DNA from: Halegenticoccus soli
GTDB lineage: Archaea > Halobacteriota > Halobacteria > Halobacteriales > Haloferacaceae
Assembly (NCBI RefSeq): GCF_002844195.1
Contig: NZ_PEND01000001.1
Span: 744,001-808,000, forward strand
Direction of reading: 5' to 3'
DNA: 64,000 nucleotides
In this document: piece after piece, positions 53,395 through 61,987 of the stretch
How the letters are laid out: each line of letters begins with the position of its first letter
Position numbering within the stretch: position 1 is the stretch's first letter
Notes under the pieces: model-generated
Database searches by the model: none
What the model saw: the letters and a program-made list of their open reading frames with translations, nothing else
Told to the model about the DNA's origin: nothing
Program-made: the position numbers and the translations under genes

Positions 53395-53739
53395 CGGATC
53401 GAGAGAGAGAGAGGCCGGCTATCTTTTCGGGGTATCACCCGATCTCCGGACTCGTGGATGACCGCGCGACGCGATTTGATATCTCAATATCCAGTTTATT
53501 AACCCGGTGAGCGCGGAGACGCGCGCCCGACCTCCGTTATCGCTCGCCAAGTAGCGCGGCCCGGAACTGTTGGCGCGTCGACCGTTGATCGCCGGTGCGC
53601 GCCGATCCGCTCCCGTTCGCCTCTCTCGTCCGCTCCGCGACGATCCGCGGAACGATCACCGCGCCCGCGCGGCGGTTCTCGTCCGTCAGGTGTCACGCGA
53701 GACGACCCTCGATCTCGGTACCCTCGACCGACATACCAA

Positions 53740-53749
53740 AACATTACTT
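53740..53749 (+). promoter_or_regulatory. TATA-like box of the glycine cleavage operon
   Basis: AACATTACTTA is centred about 26 nt upstream of the gcvT ATG at 53771, in a short AT-rich stretch. This supports a leaderless transcript and the chosen start. Confidence 0.5.
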
Positions 53750-53770
53750 ACCCCAAACCAAGCAATCTGT

Positions 53771-54868
53771 ATGGCCCTTCGGAAGCCGCCGTTGCGAGAG
53801 GTACACGCCGGTCGCGGGGCGAAGTTCACGGAGTTCGGCGGGTGGGACATGCCGGTGGAGTTCGACTCCATCCGACAGGAGCACGCCGCGGTCCGCGAGG
53901 CGGTCGGCATCTTCGACGTCTCCCACATGGGCGAGATCGAAGTCGTCGGCCCCGACGCGACCGCGCTGATGCAGCGGCTGACCACCAACGACGTGACCGT
54001 GCTCGACCCCGGCGACTCGCAGTACTCGATGATCACGGACGACGAGGGGACCATCCTCGACGACACGGTCGTCTACCGACTGCCGGACGACGAGGCGGGC
54101 GAGAGCTACCTCTTCATCCCGAACGCCGGCCACGACGAGGAGATGTTCGAGCGGTGGGTCGACCGCCGCGACGAGTGGGGGCTCGACGCCGAGGTCCGCA
54201 ACGTCACCGACGAGCGCGCGATGTTCGCGGTGCAGGGTCCGGACGCGGCGGATCTCGTCGCCGACGCGGCGGGAAGCGGCGTCCGCGGCCTCTCGAAGTT
54301 CGAGGCGTCGTACGCGGAGATCGAAGGCGAGCGCTGCTGGGTCGCCCGAACCGGCTACACCGGCGAGGACGGGTTCGAGGTGCTCTGTCCGTGGGACGGG
54401 GCCGAGGCCGTCTGGTCCGCCTTCGACTGCCAGCCGTGCGGGCTCGGCGCCCGCGACACCCTGCGCATCGAGATGGGCTTTCTCCTCTCGGGGCAGGACT
54501 TCGACCCCGAGGCGGAGCCGCGGAACCCCTACGAGGCCGGCGTCGGCTTCACGGTCAAACTCGACACGGAGTTCGTCGGCCGCGACGCGCTCGAACGCGT
54601 TCAGGCCGAGGGGGTCGAGGAGAAGTTCGTCGGCCTGAAGCTGCTGGACCGCGGGGTTCCCCGCCACGGCTACGACGTCACTGACGAGGACGACCGCGTG
54701 ATCGGACGCGTCACGAGCGGGACGATGAGCCCGACGCTCGGCGAGCCGGTGGCGCTAGGGTACCTCCCGGTCGAGTACGCCGACCCCGGCACCCGGGTTC
54801 GCGTCGTCGTCCGCGGTCGGAACAAGCGCGCAAAGGTCACGACCACACCCTTCCTGGAGGACAAGTAA
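53771..54868 (+). CDS. gcvT: Glycine cleavage system T-protein (aminomethyltransferase)
   Basis: A 365-residue folate-dependent enzyme that transfers the one-carbon unit from the aminomethyl-lipoyl H-protein to tetrahydrofolate (or the archaeal analogue). Features: [38 protein letters not shown] near the N-terminus, the [12 protein letters not shown] signature, and the C-terminal barrel [12 protein letters not shown] start at [14 protein letters not shown] because the frame further upstream is Arg-rich and a TATA-like box is 25 nt before this ATG. First gene of gcvT-gcvH-gcvPA-gcvPB. Confidence 0.95.
   Translation: MALRKPPLREVHAGRGAKFTEFGGWDMPVEFDSIRQEHAAVREAVGIFDVSHMGEIEVVGPDATALMQRLTTNDVTVLDPGDSQYSMITDDEGTILDDTVVYRLPDDEAGESYLFIPNAGHDEEMFERWVDRRDEWGLDAEVRNVTDERAMFAVQGPDAADLVADAAGSGVRGLSKFEASYAEIEGERCWVARTGYTGEDGFEVLCPWDGAEAVWSAFDCQPCGLGARDTLRIEMGFLLSGQDFDPEAEPRNPYEAGVGFTVKLDTEFVGRDALERVQAEGVEEKFVGLKLLDRGVPRHGYDVTDEDDRVIGRVTSGTMSPTLGEPVALGYLPVEYADPGTRVRVVVRGRNKRAKVTTTPFLEDK
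54856..54860 (+). promoter_or_regulatory. Shine-Dalgarno for gcvH inside gcvT
   Basis: GGAGG near the end of gcvT is 7 nt before the gcvH ATG at 54868, so the second gene of the operon is translated by ribosome binding, unlike the leaderless first gene. Confidence 0.55.
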
Positions 54869-55248
54869 TGTTCGACACACCCGACGACCGACGGTACATG
54901 GAATCGCACGAATGGACGACGACGGGCGACGGCCCCGTCCGGATCGGCATCACGGACTTCGCCCAGGACGAACTCGGCGACGTGGTGTTCGTCGAACTCC
55001 CCGACGAGGGCGACGAACTCGCGAAGGGCGAGGAGTTCGGCGTCGTCGAGAGCATCAAGGCCGTCTCGGACCTCTACGCGCCCGTCTCGGGGACGGTCAC
55101 GGACGTGAACGAGGACCTGTTCGACCAGCCGGAGCTGGTGAACGACGATCCGTACGGCGACGGCTGGATGATCGAAGTCGATCCGAGCGACGCGGACGAG
55201 TTCGACGACCTCCTGACGCCCGAGGAGTACGAAGAACAGATCGAATGA
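54868..55248 (+). CDS. gcvH: Glycine cleavage system H-protein
   Basis: A 126-residue lipoyl-carrier protein. The lipoylation lysine is in [17 protein letters not shown] (around residue 64), with [37 protein letters not shown] before it. It shuttles the aminomethyl group between P- and T-proteins. The start overlaps the gcvT stop by one base (TAATG), and its end overlaps gcvPA by 4 bp (ATGA). Complete and typical. Confidence 0.96.
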   Translation: MFDTPDDRRYMESHEWTTTGDGPVRIGITDFAQDELGDVVFVELPDEGDELAKGEEFGVVESIKAVSDLYAPVSGTVTDVNEDLFDQPELVNDDPYGDGWMIEVDPSDADEFDDLLTPEEYEEQIE

Positions 55249-56633
55249 CGCGGGAGAGAGGCAGGGGCAGCCCGTTCGCCCCGCACACGGCGGCGGAGAC
55301 CGCGGCGATGCTCGACGCGGTCGGCGTCGACGACGAGGAGGCGCTGTTCGACATCCCCGACGAGGTCGCCTTCGACGGCGAATTCGGCATCGAGCCGCGG
55401 GGGGAGGCCGAGATCAGGGCGGAGCTCGCGCGGACCTTTGCGAAGAACGACGACCTCACCGAGTTCCTCGGGCGGGGACACTACGCCCACTACGTCCCGT
55501 CGCTCGTGGATCACCTGTCGCTGCGGTCGGAGTTCCTGACGAGCTACACGCAGTACCAGCCGGAGATCACCCAGGGGTTCCTCCAGGCGCTGTTCGAGTA
55601 CCAGTCGCTCCTGGTCGAACTCACCGGGCTCCCGGTCGCCAACTGCTCGATGTACGACGCCGCGACGGCGCTCGCCGAGGCCGCCCGGCTGGCCGGGCGC
55701 GTCAGGGCGACGACCGGCGCGCGCGTGCTCGTCCCCGAACCGGCGTTCCTGCGGGCGGGCAAGCGCGGCGTCCTCGACAACTACGTCGACGGGACCGATC
55801 TCTCGGTCGAGACGTACCCGATGGACGACGGCAACGTCGACGTCGAGGCGCTGTCGGAGCTGGTCGACGATGACGCGGTCATGGTGTACGCCGAGAACCC
55901 GACCGTCCGCGGGACGATCGAGGAGCGGATCGACGAGGTGGCCGAGCTCGCCCACGAGCACGACGCGCTGTTCTGCCTCGGCTCTGACGTGGTGGCGCTC
56001 TCGCTCCTGCGGGAGCCGGCGAGCGTCGGCACGGACGTCGTCGTCGGCGAGGCCGGGGTGCTCGGACTGCCGACGAGCTACGGCATGGGTCTCGGCATCT
56101 TCGCCACGCGCGAGGAGTTCCTGCGGCAGGTGCCCGGCAGGCTCGTCGGCGCGAGCGAGGAGCGCGTCGCGCCGGGGGCGGAGCGAAACGGAGACGGGAG
56201 CGCCGCGGAGGCGAGCGGCCGGCGGGTGTACACGCTGACGCTTCAGACCCGCGAGCAGCACATCCGTAAGGAGCGGGCGACGAGCAACATCTGCACGAAC
56301 CAGGCGTGGGTCGCGCTCCGGACCGCGATGCACGCGATGTACCTCGGACCGTCCGGGCTGGTCGAGCTCGCCGAGGACTGCGTCCGGCGGGCCGCCGATC
56401 TCGCCGGACGCATCGACGACATCGTCGGCTACCAGGCGCCGGTCCACGACCGCCACCACTTCAGGGAGTTCGCCGTCCGCTGCGACCAGCCGGCGGCGGC
56501 TATCGCCGAGGACCTCGAAGGAAAGGGCTTCGCGGTCCACGTCGTCGACGAGCACCTGCTGCAGGTGTGCGTCACGGACGCGAACGCGGCCCACGCCGAC
56601 GCGCTCGTCGCGGCGTTCGAGGAGGTGGCCTGA
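55245..56633 (+). CDS. gcvPA: Glycine dehydrogenase (decarboxylating) subunit 1
   Basis: A 462-residue subunit of the two-part P-protein. Features: [18 protein letters not shown], the aromatic [43 protein letters not shown], and the later [22 protein letters not shown]. It starts in an ATGA overlap with gcvH. With subunit 2 it decarboxylates glycine using PLP. A short linker (about residues 305-325: [15 protein letters not shown]) is an acidic/Gly insertion typical of halophiles. Confidence 0.95.
   Translation: MTRERGRGSPFAPHTAAETAAMLDAVGVDDEEALFDIPDEVAFDGEFGIEPRGEAEIRAELARTFAKNDDLTEFLGRGHYAHYVPSLVDHLSLRSEFLTSYTQYQPEITQGFLQALFEYQSLLVELTGLPVANCSMYDAATALAEAARLAGRVRATTGARVLVPEPAFLRAGKRGVLDNYVDGTDLSVETYPMDDGNVDVEALSELVDDDAVMVYAENPTVRGTIEERIDEVAELAHEHDALFCLGSDVVALSLLREPASVGTDVVVGEAGVLGLPTSYGMGLGIFATREEFLRQVPGRLVGASEERVAPGAERNGDGSAAEASGRRVYTLTLQTREQHIRKERATSNICTNQAWVALRTAMHAMYLGPSGLVELAEDCVRRAADLAGRIDDIVGYQAPVHDRHHFREFAVRCDQPAAAIAEDLEGKGFAVHVVDEHLLQVCVTDANAAHADALVAAFEEVA
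56621..56627 (+). promoter_or_regulatory. Shine-Dalgarno for gcvPB
   Basis: GGAGGTG lies 7 nt before the gcvPB ATG at 56635, inside the end of gcvPA. It supports that start. Confidence 0.55.
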
Positions 56634-56634
56634 G

Positions 56635-58122
56635 ATGTACTACGATCAAGCCCGGTACGGACAGAACGGCGAGTACGAACCGCTCCTCTCCGAGAAGGAC
56701 AGCACGACCGTCGAAGTGGGCGGCGCGGCGTCCTCGGCGGGCGGAGACGAAAACGCCGCCGACGGCGACGGATCGCCGCTCCCCGACCACCTCACGCGCG
56801 ATTCGCTCACGCTCCCGGAGCTGTCGGAGCCGGAGCTCGCGCGCCACTACACGCGCCTCTCGCAGATGAACTGGGGCGTCGAGAGCGGCCCGTACCCGCT
56901 CGGCTCCTGCACGATGAAGTACAACCCCAAGTTCACCGAGGACGCGGCGGGGGATCCGAACGCCGCGGTCCACCCGGACCGGTCGGAACAGAGCGTGCAG
57001 GGGACGCTCGAAGTGCTCCACGGGCTGCAGGAGTACCTCGGGCGCGTCGGCGGGATGGACGCGGTGTCGCTCCAGCCGCCGGCGGGCGCGGCCGGGGAGT
57101 TCGCGGGGATCCTCGTGGCGAAAGCGTACCACGAAACCCGCGGCGACGACCGCACCGAGGTCATCATCCCGTCGAGCGCGCACGGGACGAACTTCGCCAG
57201 CGCGGCGATGGCGGGCTACGACGTGGTCGAACTCCCCTCCGACGAGGACGGCCGGGTCGACCTCGAAGCGCTCCGCGCCGCCGTGAGCGACGACACCGCC
57301 GCGCTGATGCTCACCAACCCGAACACGGTCGGGCTGTTCGAGCGCGACATCGTCGAGATCGCGGAGATCGTCCACGACGCCGGCGGCCTCCTCTACTACG
57401 ACGGGGCGAACCTCAACGCGCTGCTCGGGCGGGCCCGGCCGGGCGACATGGGGTTCGACATCATGCACTACAACGTCCACAAGACGTTCGCCACGCCGCA
57501 CGGCGGGGGCGGTCCGGGCGCCGGGCCGGTGGGCGTGGTCGAAGAGCTCGCGGAGTTCCTCCCGAGCCCGCGCGTGCGCGAGACGGAGACCGACTCGCTG
57601 ACCGAGCCCGGGTACGAGCTGTTCGAGCCCGAGCGGTCGATCGGCAAGGTCCACGGGTTCCAGGGCAACTGGCTCGTGCTGATCAAGGCGTACGCGTACA
57701 TCGCCCGCCTCGGCGACGAGGGGCTGGCGGACGCGAGCGCCAAGGCCGTGCTGAACGCGAACTACCTCGGTTCGCGGATCGACTACGAGATCCCGTACGC
57801 CCCGTTCCACCACGAGTTCGCGGCGACGGCGGGCGAGCAGGACGCCGCGGACGTGGCGAAGCGGATGCTCGACTACGGCGTCCACCCGCCGACGACGAAG
57901 TGGCCGGAGTTCGTCCCGGAGGCGATGCTCACCGAGCCGACGGAGATCGAAAACCGCGAGACGCTCGACGATCTCGCCGCCGCGTTCAACGCGGCCGCGT
58001 CGGAGGACGACGAGACGCTGGCGACCGCGCCGAACCGGACGACCGCCCGCCGCATCGACCAGGCGAGCGCCGCGCGCGACCCGCGGCTCTCCTGGCACGC
58101 GCTGGAGTCGGACGGCGAGTAG
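56635..58122 (+). CDS. gcvPB: Glycine dehydrogenase (decarboxylating) subunit 2
   Basis: A 495-residue PLP subunit of the P-protein. The N-terminal PYPLGSCTMKYNPK and QPPAGAAGEFAG motifs and the PLP-lysine in YNVHKTFATPHGGGGPGAG (about residue 283) are intact. An acidic insertion of about 30 residues near the N-terminus (about 30-55) is unusual in length but normal in composition for a halophile. It ends the operon. Complete and typical. Confidence 0.95.
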   Translation: MYYDQARYGQNGEYEPLLSEKDSTTVEVGGAASSAGGDENAADGDGSPLPDHLTRDSLTLPELSEPELARHYTRLSQMNWGVESGPYPLGSCTMKYNPKFTEDAAGDPNAAVHPDRSEQSVQGTLEVLHGLQEYLGRVGGMDAVSLQPPAGAAGEFAGILVAKAYHETRGDDRTEVIIPSSAHGTNFASAAMAGYDVVELPSDEDGRVDLEALRAAVSDDTAALMLTNPNTVGLFERDIVEIAEIVHDAGGLLYYDGANLNALLGRARPGDMGFDIMHYNVHKTFATPHGGGGPGAGPVGVVEELAEFLPSPRVRETETDSLTEPGYELFEPERSIGKVHGFQGNWLVLIKAYAYIARLGDEGLADASAKAVLNANYLGSRIDYEIPYAPFHHEFAATAGEQDAADVAKRMLDYGVHPPTTKWPEFVPEAMLTEPTEIENRETLDDLAAAFNAAASEDDETLATAPNRTTARRIDQASAARDPRLSWHALESDGE

Positions 58123-58249
58123 CGCCGACAACCGGCCGGCGGAGACCGCCGGTGAGCGCGCGTGTCCGACGACTTCGGGGGCACGGAGCCGACGACTTCC
58201 GGGAGGGCGAGGCTGCCGACCCGTCGGACGCGCCCACGATCGGCGAGAC

Positions 58250-58336
58250 GGACGGAACTGGCACGTAACGGGGACGGGCGCGCTGGAAGAAGTCGCCGGC
58301 ACCGCCGCCGACTGGTTCGAAGCGCACCTCGCCTGA
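58250..58336 (+). pseudogene. Possible C-terminal remnant of an alpha/beta hydrolase
   Basis: The plus-strand frame ending at TGA 58334-58336 reads ALEEVAGTAADWFEAHLA, which looks like the last helix of a dienelactone-hydrolase-like protein. No start or other conserved motif is found in the 280-bp gap between gcvPB and coaD. It is likely a decayed gene end. Confidence 0.3.
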
Positions 58337-58402
58337 AGCCGCCGCGCTCCGGAGCGACCGCCGTCGGGTAGAGTAAAGGGCGCCCGAAACGAACACCCGG
58401 CC

Positions 58403-58876
58403 ATGCGAGTCGTCGTCGCCGGAACCTTCGGTCCGCTCCACGACGGGCACCGCGCGCTGTTCGAGCGGGCGCTGGAGCGCGGAGACGAGGGCGTCGTCGT
58501 CGGACTCACGAGCGACGAGCTGGCGGTGGAGACGCGGCACGAACCGCGCCCGATCCCCCGGTTCGAGGAGCGGCGCCGGCGCGTCGAGGAGGCGCTCGAC
58601 GCGCTCGACGAGTGGGGCCGCGAGGTCGAGATCCGCCAGATCGACGACGAGTACGGGTTCGCGGACGACGACCCCTCGCTCGACGCGATCGTCGTGTCAC
58701 CGGAGACCGACGACGAGGTCGAGGAGATCAACGACCGCAGAACCGAGCGCGGGATGGAACCGCTCTCGGCCGTCGTCGTCCCGTACGTGCTCGCGGCGGA
58801 CGGGGAGCGGATCTCCTCGACGCGGATCGTGAAGGGCGAGATCGACGAGCACGGGAACGTGCTGAAAGACGACTGA
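58403..58876 (+). CDS. coaD: Phosphopantetheine adenylyltransferase (archaeal type)
   Basis: A 157-residue nucleotidyltransferase of coenzyme A synthesis (4'-phosphopantetheine + ATP to dephospho-CoA). The H-x-G-H-type motif is GTFGPLHDGHRAL (His13, His16), and the second conserved motif is ISSTRIVKG near the C-terminus. It belongs to the archaeal/eukaryotic-like group, distinct from bacterial CoaD. Separate transcript; a hairpin plus T-run downstream is a plausible terminator. Confidence 0.93.
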   Translation: MRVVVAGTFGPLHDGHRALFERALERGDEGVVVGLTSDELAVETRHEPRPIPRFEERRRRVEEALDALDEWGREVEIRQIDDEYGFADDDPSLDAIVVSPETDDEVEEINDRRTERGMEPLSAVVVPYVLAADGERISSTRIVKGEIDEHGNVLKDD

Positions 58877-58938
58877 ACGATCGAGCCAGCGGCCCCGCAT
58901 CTCGTGTCGATCGCCGACCGACTTGCCGACCGACGTAC

Positions 58939-58982
58939 CGGCGGACGGCCGCCGTTTCGCTGCCGGAGTTACTTTTTCTTTG
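58939..58982 (+). terminator. Hairpin followed by T-rich tract after coaD
   Basis: CGGCGG-ACGG-CCGCCG (58939-58954) is a perfect 6-bp stem; a T-rich stretch (CTTTTTCTTT) follows at 58972-58981. Archaeal terminators mainly need the T-run, so this is plausible for coaD. Confidence 0.4.
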
Positions 58983-59074
58983 ATTCGTCCGGAAGGTCCG
59001 AAATCGGGGGTGTACCGCTCATTTGGACCGGAGATTCTCTCAGCTTCGAGAATTACTGTCTGTCAGCTGAGATA

Positions 59075-59109
59075 CGTTTATGCGCGCGAAGCACTTTACT
59101 AGCACTTTG
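59075..59109 (+). promoter_or_regulatory. TATA-like box and tandem AGCACTTT repeat before the binding-protein gene
   Basis: CGTTTATG (59075-59082) lies about 33 nt before ATG 59112. Between it and the ATG, AGCACTTTAC (59090-59099) is repeated as AGCACTTTGC (59101-59110). The repeats overlap the expected transcription start and could be an operator. Confidence 0.4.
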
Positions 59110-59111
59110 CT

Positions 59112-60353
59112 ATGACACGTGTAACCAAGCGTCGTGATTTCCTGATCGGTGCCGGAACGGCGGGGGTCGTCGGGCTCGCCGGGTTCACCGGCAGCGTCGG
59201 CGGACAGCAGCGAGGCGGCCAGATCAGGGTCGGCGTGCTCCAGCCCGTGACGGGCGACCTCGCGTCGGTCGGCGTACCGATCCGCGACGCCGCGCTGCTG
59301 CCCGCGACCCAGCTGAACAACGCCGGAACCGACTTTCAGATCGTCACCCAGGCCGAGGACACGCAGACCGATCCCCAGGCCGGGATCAGCGCGGCACAGG
59401 CGCTCGTCGACGCCGGCTTCCCGGCGATCACCGGCGCCGCGGGGTCGGAGGTGACGATCCAGGTCGCCCAGAACGTCCTGATTCCGAACCAGGTCGTCGG
59501 CTGCTCCCCATCGAGCACGTCGCCGGACATCACCGGGCTCCGGGACGACGGATTCGTCTGGCGGACGTGCCCGAGCGACGTCGTCCAGGGACAGGTGCTG
59601 GCGCAGGTCGCCACCGACCGGGCGAACGCCTCGTCGGTGTCGATCATGTTCGTCAACAACTCCTACGGACAGGCGCTCGCGAACAGCTTCGCGGAGTCGT
59701 TCGGCGGCGAGATCCCGGCCCGGGTCGCCTTCGAACAGGTCCAGTCGTCCTACGCCGCGCAGCTTCAGGAGGCCATGGCGAGTCAGCCCGACGCGCTGCT
59801 CATCATCTCCTACCCCGAGAGCGGCAACCAGCTGTTCCGAGACTTTTACTCCAGCTACAGCCGCGACACGCAGATCCTCGTGACGGACGGGCTTCGGGAC
59901 CCCGCACTGCCCGGCAACGTCGGCCAGCCCCTGACGAACGTCATCGGGACGGCCCCGTCCGCCGCCGGGCCGGCCCAGCAGTTCTTCACGCGGCTGTACA
60001 GGAGAGAGTACGGCAGCGACCCGGGCGTGTTCACCGCGCAGGCGTACGACGCGACCGCGCTCCTGATCCTCGCGAACGTCGCCGGCGGCGCCCGGAACGA
60101 CGGTCCGGCCGTCCGCGACAACATGCAGGCGGTCGCGAACCCGCCCGGGCAGGCGGTCACCCCCGGGAATCTCCCCGACGCGCTGTCGCGCGTCGCGACC
60201 GGCGAGCAGGTCAACTACCAGGGCGCGTCGAGCAGCGTCACGTTCGACGACAACGGCGACGTCACCACGGCCGCGTACGAGATCTTCACGTACACGCAGG
60301 GTGGACAGCTCGAACAGCTAGACGTGGTGGAGTTCCAGGCCAACCAGGGGTGA
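59112..60353 (+). CDS. Branched-chain amino acid-type ABC transporter binding protein
   Basis: A 413-residue periplasmic-binding protein type 1 (LivK-like). Tat signal: TKRRDFLIGAGTAGVVGLAGF, without a lipobox Cys, so not a typical lipoprotein. The body begins IRVGVLQPVTGDLASVGVPIRDAALLPA and continues with ITGAAGSEVTIQVAQNVL, typical of LivK/urea/amide-binding proteins. It is encoded on the plus strand, facing the livFGMH operon on the minus strand across a 24-bp gap. Ligand: branched-chain amino acid, amide or urea; unknown. Confidence 0.9.
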   Translation: MTRVTKRRDFLIGAGTAGVVGLAGFTGSVGGQQRGGQIRVGVLQPVTGDLASVGVPIRDAALLPATQLNNAGTDFQIVTQAEDTQTDPQAGISAAQALVDAGFPAITGAAGSEVTIQVAQNVLIPNQVVGCSPSSTSPDITGLRDDGFVWRTCPSDVVQGQVLAQVATDRANASSVSIMFVNNSYGQALANSFAESFGGEIPARVAFEQVQSSYAAQLQEAMASQPDALLIISYPESGNQLFRDFYSSYSRDTQILVTDGLRDPALPGNVGQPLTNVIGTAPSAAGPAQQFFTRLYRREYGSDPGVFTAQAYDATALLILANVAGGARNDGPAVRDNMQAVANPPGQAVTPGNLPDALSRVATGEQVNYQGASSSVTFDDNGDVTTAAYEIFTYTQGGQLEQLDVVEFQANQG

Positions 60354-60377
60354 GTCGGCGTCGAAGAGGGAGATTTT

Positions 60378-61142
60378 TCACCCGCCGAGGAACTCGCGTC
60401 GGACTTCGTCGTCGGCGAGCAGCGCCTCGCCGGCGTCGGCGAAGCGGTTCTGCCCCTGGACGAGAACGTACCCGCGGTCGCACCGTCGGAGCGCCTCCTT
60501 GGCGTTCTGTTCGACGATCAGCACCGCCGTCCCCGCGCGGTTGATCTCGTCGACGCGGTCGAACATCTCGTCGACGAGGTCCGGCGCCAGTCCCGCGCTC
60601 GGCTCGTCGAGCAGCAGGAGCTTGGGATCGAGCATGAGCGCCCGCCCCATCGCCAGCATCTGCTGCTGGCCGCCGGAGAGGGTACCCGCGCGCTGGGACT
60701 GGCGCTCTTGGAGGATCGGGAAGCGGTCGAAGACCGCCCGGAGCGCGTCCTCGGGGACCGAATCGAGGATGTACGTCCCCATTTCGAGGTTCTCTCTGAC
60801 CGAAAGCGACGGGAAGACGTTCTCCGTCTGCGGGACGTAACTGATCCCGCGGCGGATCACGGCTTCGGGGGGGAGGCCGCCTATGTCCTCGCCGCCGAAG
60901 GTGATCCGTCCCCCCATGTACGTGGTCAGCCCGAAGATCGACTTCAGAACCGTCGACTTTCCGGCCCCGTTCGGACCGATGACGGCGACGTACTCGCCGT
61001 CGCCCACGTCGAGGTCGACGCCGTCGAGGATCTGGAGGTCCCCGTAGCCCGCGTCGAGTCCCTCGATGACGAGCAGGCCGTCCCGTTCGGAGCGCGGCTC
61101 GGATCGGCCGCGACCGACGCTGCGAGTCCCGTCCGCGCTCAT
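60378..61142 (-). CDS. livF: Branched-chain amino acid ABC transporter ATPase LivF
   Basis: A 254-residue ATPase. Walker A GPNGAGKST, Q-loop VPQTENVFPSLS, signature LSGGQQQMLAMGRALM, Walker B LLLLDEPSAGLAPD and H-loop IVEQNAKEAL. GLDAGYGDLQILDGV is the LivF-type N-terminus. Start ATG 61142, which overlaps the livG stop by 4 bp. Complete. Confidence 0.95.
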   Translation of the reverse strand: MSADGTRSVGRGRSEPRSERDGLLVIEGLDAGYGDLQILDGVDLDVGDGEYVAVIGPNGAGKSTVLKSIFGLTTYMGGRITFGGEDIGGLPPEAVIRRGISYVPQTENVFPSLSVRENLEMGTYILDSVPEDALRAVFDRFPILQERQSQRAGTLSGGQQQMLAMGRALMLDPKLLLLDEPSAGLAPDLVDEMFDRVDEINRAGTAVLIVEQNAKEALRRCDRGYVLVQGQNRFADAGEALLADDEVRREFLGG

Positions 61143-61987
61143 ACGTTCGCCCCCAGGTACGCGTCGATCACGCGCTCGTCCTCCATGATCGCCGCGGGCG
61201 CGTCGTCCGCGATCACGCGGCCCTGGTGCATCACGATCACGCGCTCGCAGTTGTTCATGATCACGTCCATGTCGTGTTCGACGAGCAGGAAGGTGTACCC
61301 CTCCGCGCGGAGGTCGTGTATCCGACCGAGCAGCTTCTCCTCCAGGACGGGGTTGACGCCCGCGAGCGGCTCGTCCAACAGCAGCACGTGCGGGTCGGTC
61401 AAGAGCGCCCGCGCCAGTTCGAGGAGCTTGCGCTGCCCGCCCGAGAGGTTCCCCGCGTACTCCTCCGCGAGGTGATCGATCTCGAAGAACTCCAGGGTCT
61501 CCCACGCCCGTTCGCGGAGCTCGCGCTCCTGCTCGATCACCGCCCGGCGGGGTCCGGGCAGCACCGACCGCCAGAGCCGTTCGCCCCGCTGGTCCTTCGG
61601 CGCGAGCATCACGTTCTCGATGACCGTCATCTCCTTGAGCTCGCGGGCGATCTGGAACGTCCGGACCAGCCCGCGTTCCGCGACCGCGTACGGCGGCAGG
61701 CCCGTGATCTCCTCGCCGTAGAGGTGAACCGAGCCGCCGTCGGGGCGGCGCACGCCGGTGATGCAGTCGAACGTCGTCGATTTCCCCGCGCCGTTCGGCC
61801 CGATCAGTCCCGTCAGCGAACCCTCCTCGACGTCGAAGCTCGCGCCGTCGACGGCCGTCAGCCCGCCGAACCGCTTCGTCAGGTTCCGAACGCGGAGCGG
61901 GCGCGCCGCCGGCGGTCCCGCCTCGGTCCCCGTCTCCGTCTCCTCGGCGGCGCGTTCGACGGCCGCGGTCCCTCCCGCCCGGCTCAT
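61139..61987 (-). CDS. livG: Branched-chain amino acid ABC transporter ATPase LivG
   Basis: A 282-residue ATPase with an acidic N-terminal extension (about 25 residues). Walker A GPNGAGKST, signature LSGGQRKLLELARALL, Walker B LLLDEPLAGVNP. NLTKRFGGLTAVDGASFDV and the long FQIARELKEMTVIENVML stretch are LivG-specific. It overlaps livM (4 bp) and livF (4 bp), so the operon is tightly coupled. Confidence 0.95.
   Translation of the reverse strand: MSRAGGTAAVERAAEETETGTEAGPPAARPLRVRNLTKRFGGLTAVDGASFDVEEGSLTGLIGPNGAGKSTTFDCITGVRRPDGGSVHLYGEEITGLPPYAVAERGLVRTFQIARELKEMTVIENVMLAPKDQRGERLWRSVLPGPRRAVIEQERELRERAWETLEFFEIDHLAEEYAGNLSGGQRKLLELARALLTDPHVLLLDEPLAGVNPVLEEKLLGRIHDLRAEGYTFLLVEHDMDVIMNNCERVIVMHQGRVIADDAPAAIMEDERVIDAYLGANV

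Larger units (their letters stand above)
53033..53770. other. Long intergenic region before the glycine cleavage operon
   Basis: About 740 bp without a well-supported gene. It contains a (GA)6 run at 53401-53412 and a short minus-strand coding-like frame at 53287-53394 (see separate entry). The last 70 bp are AT-rich and hold the gcvT promoter. No tRNA or repeat was found. Confidence 0.5.
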
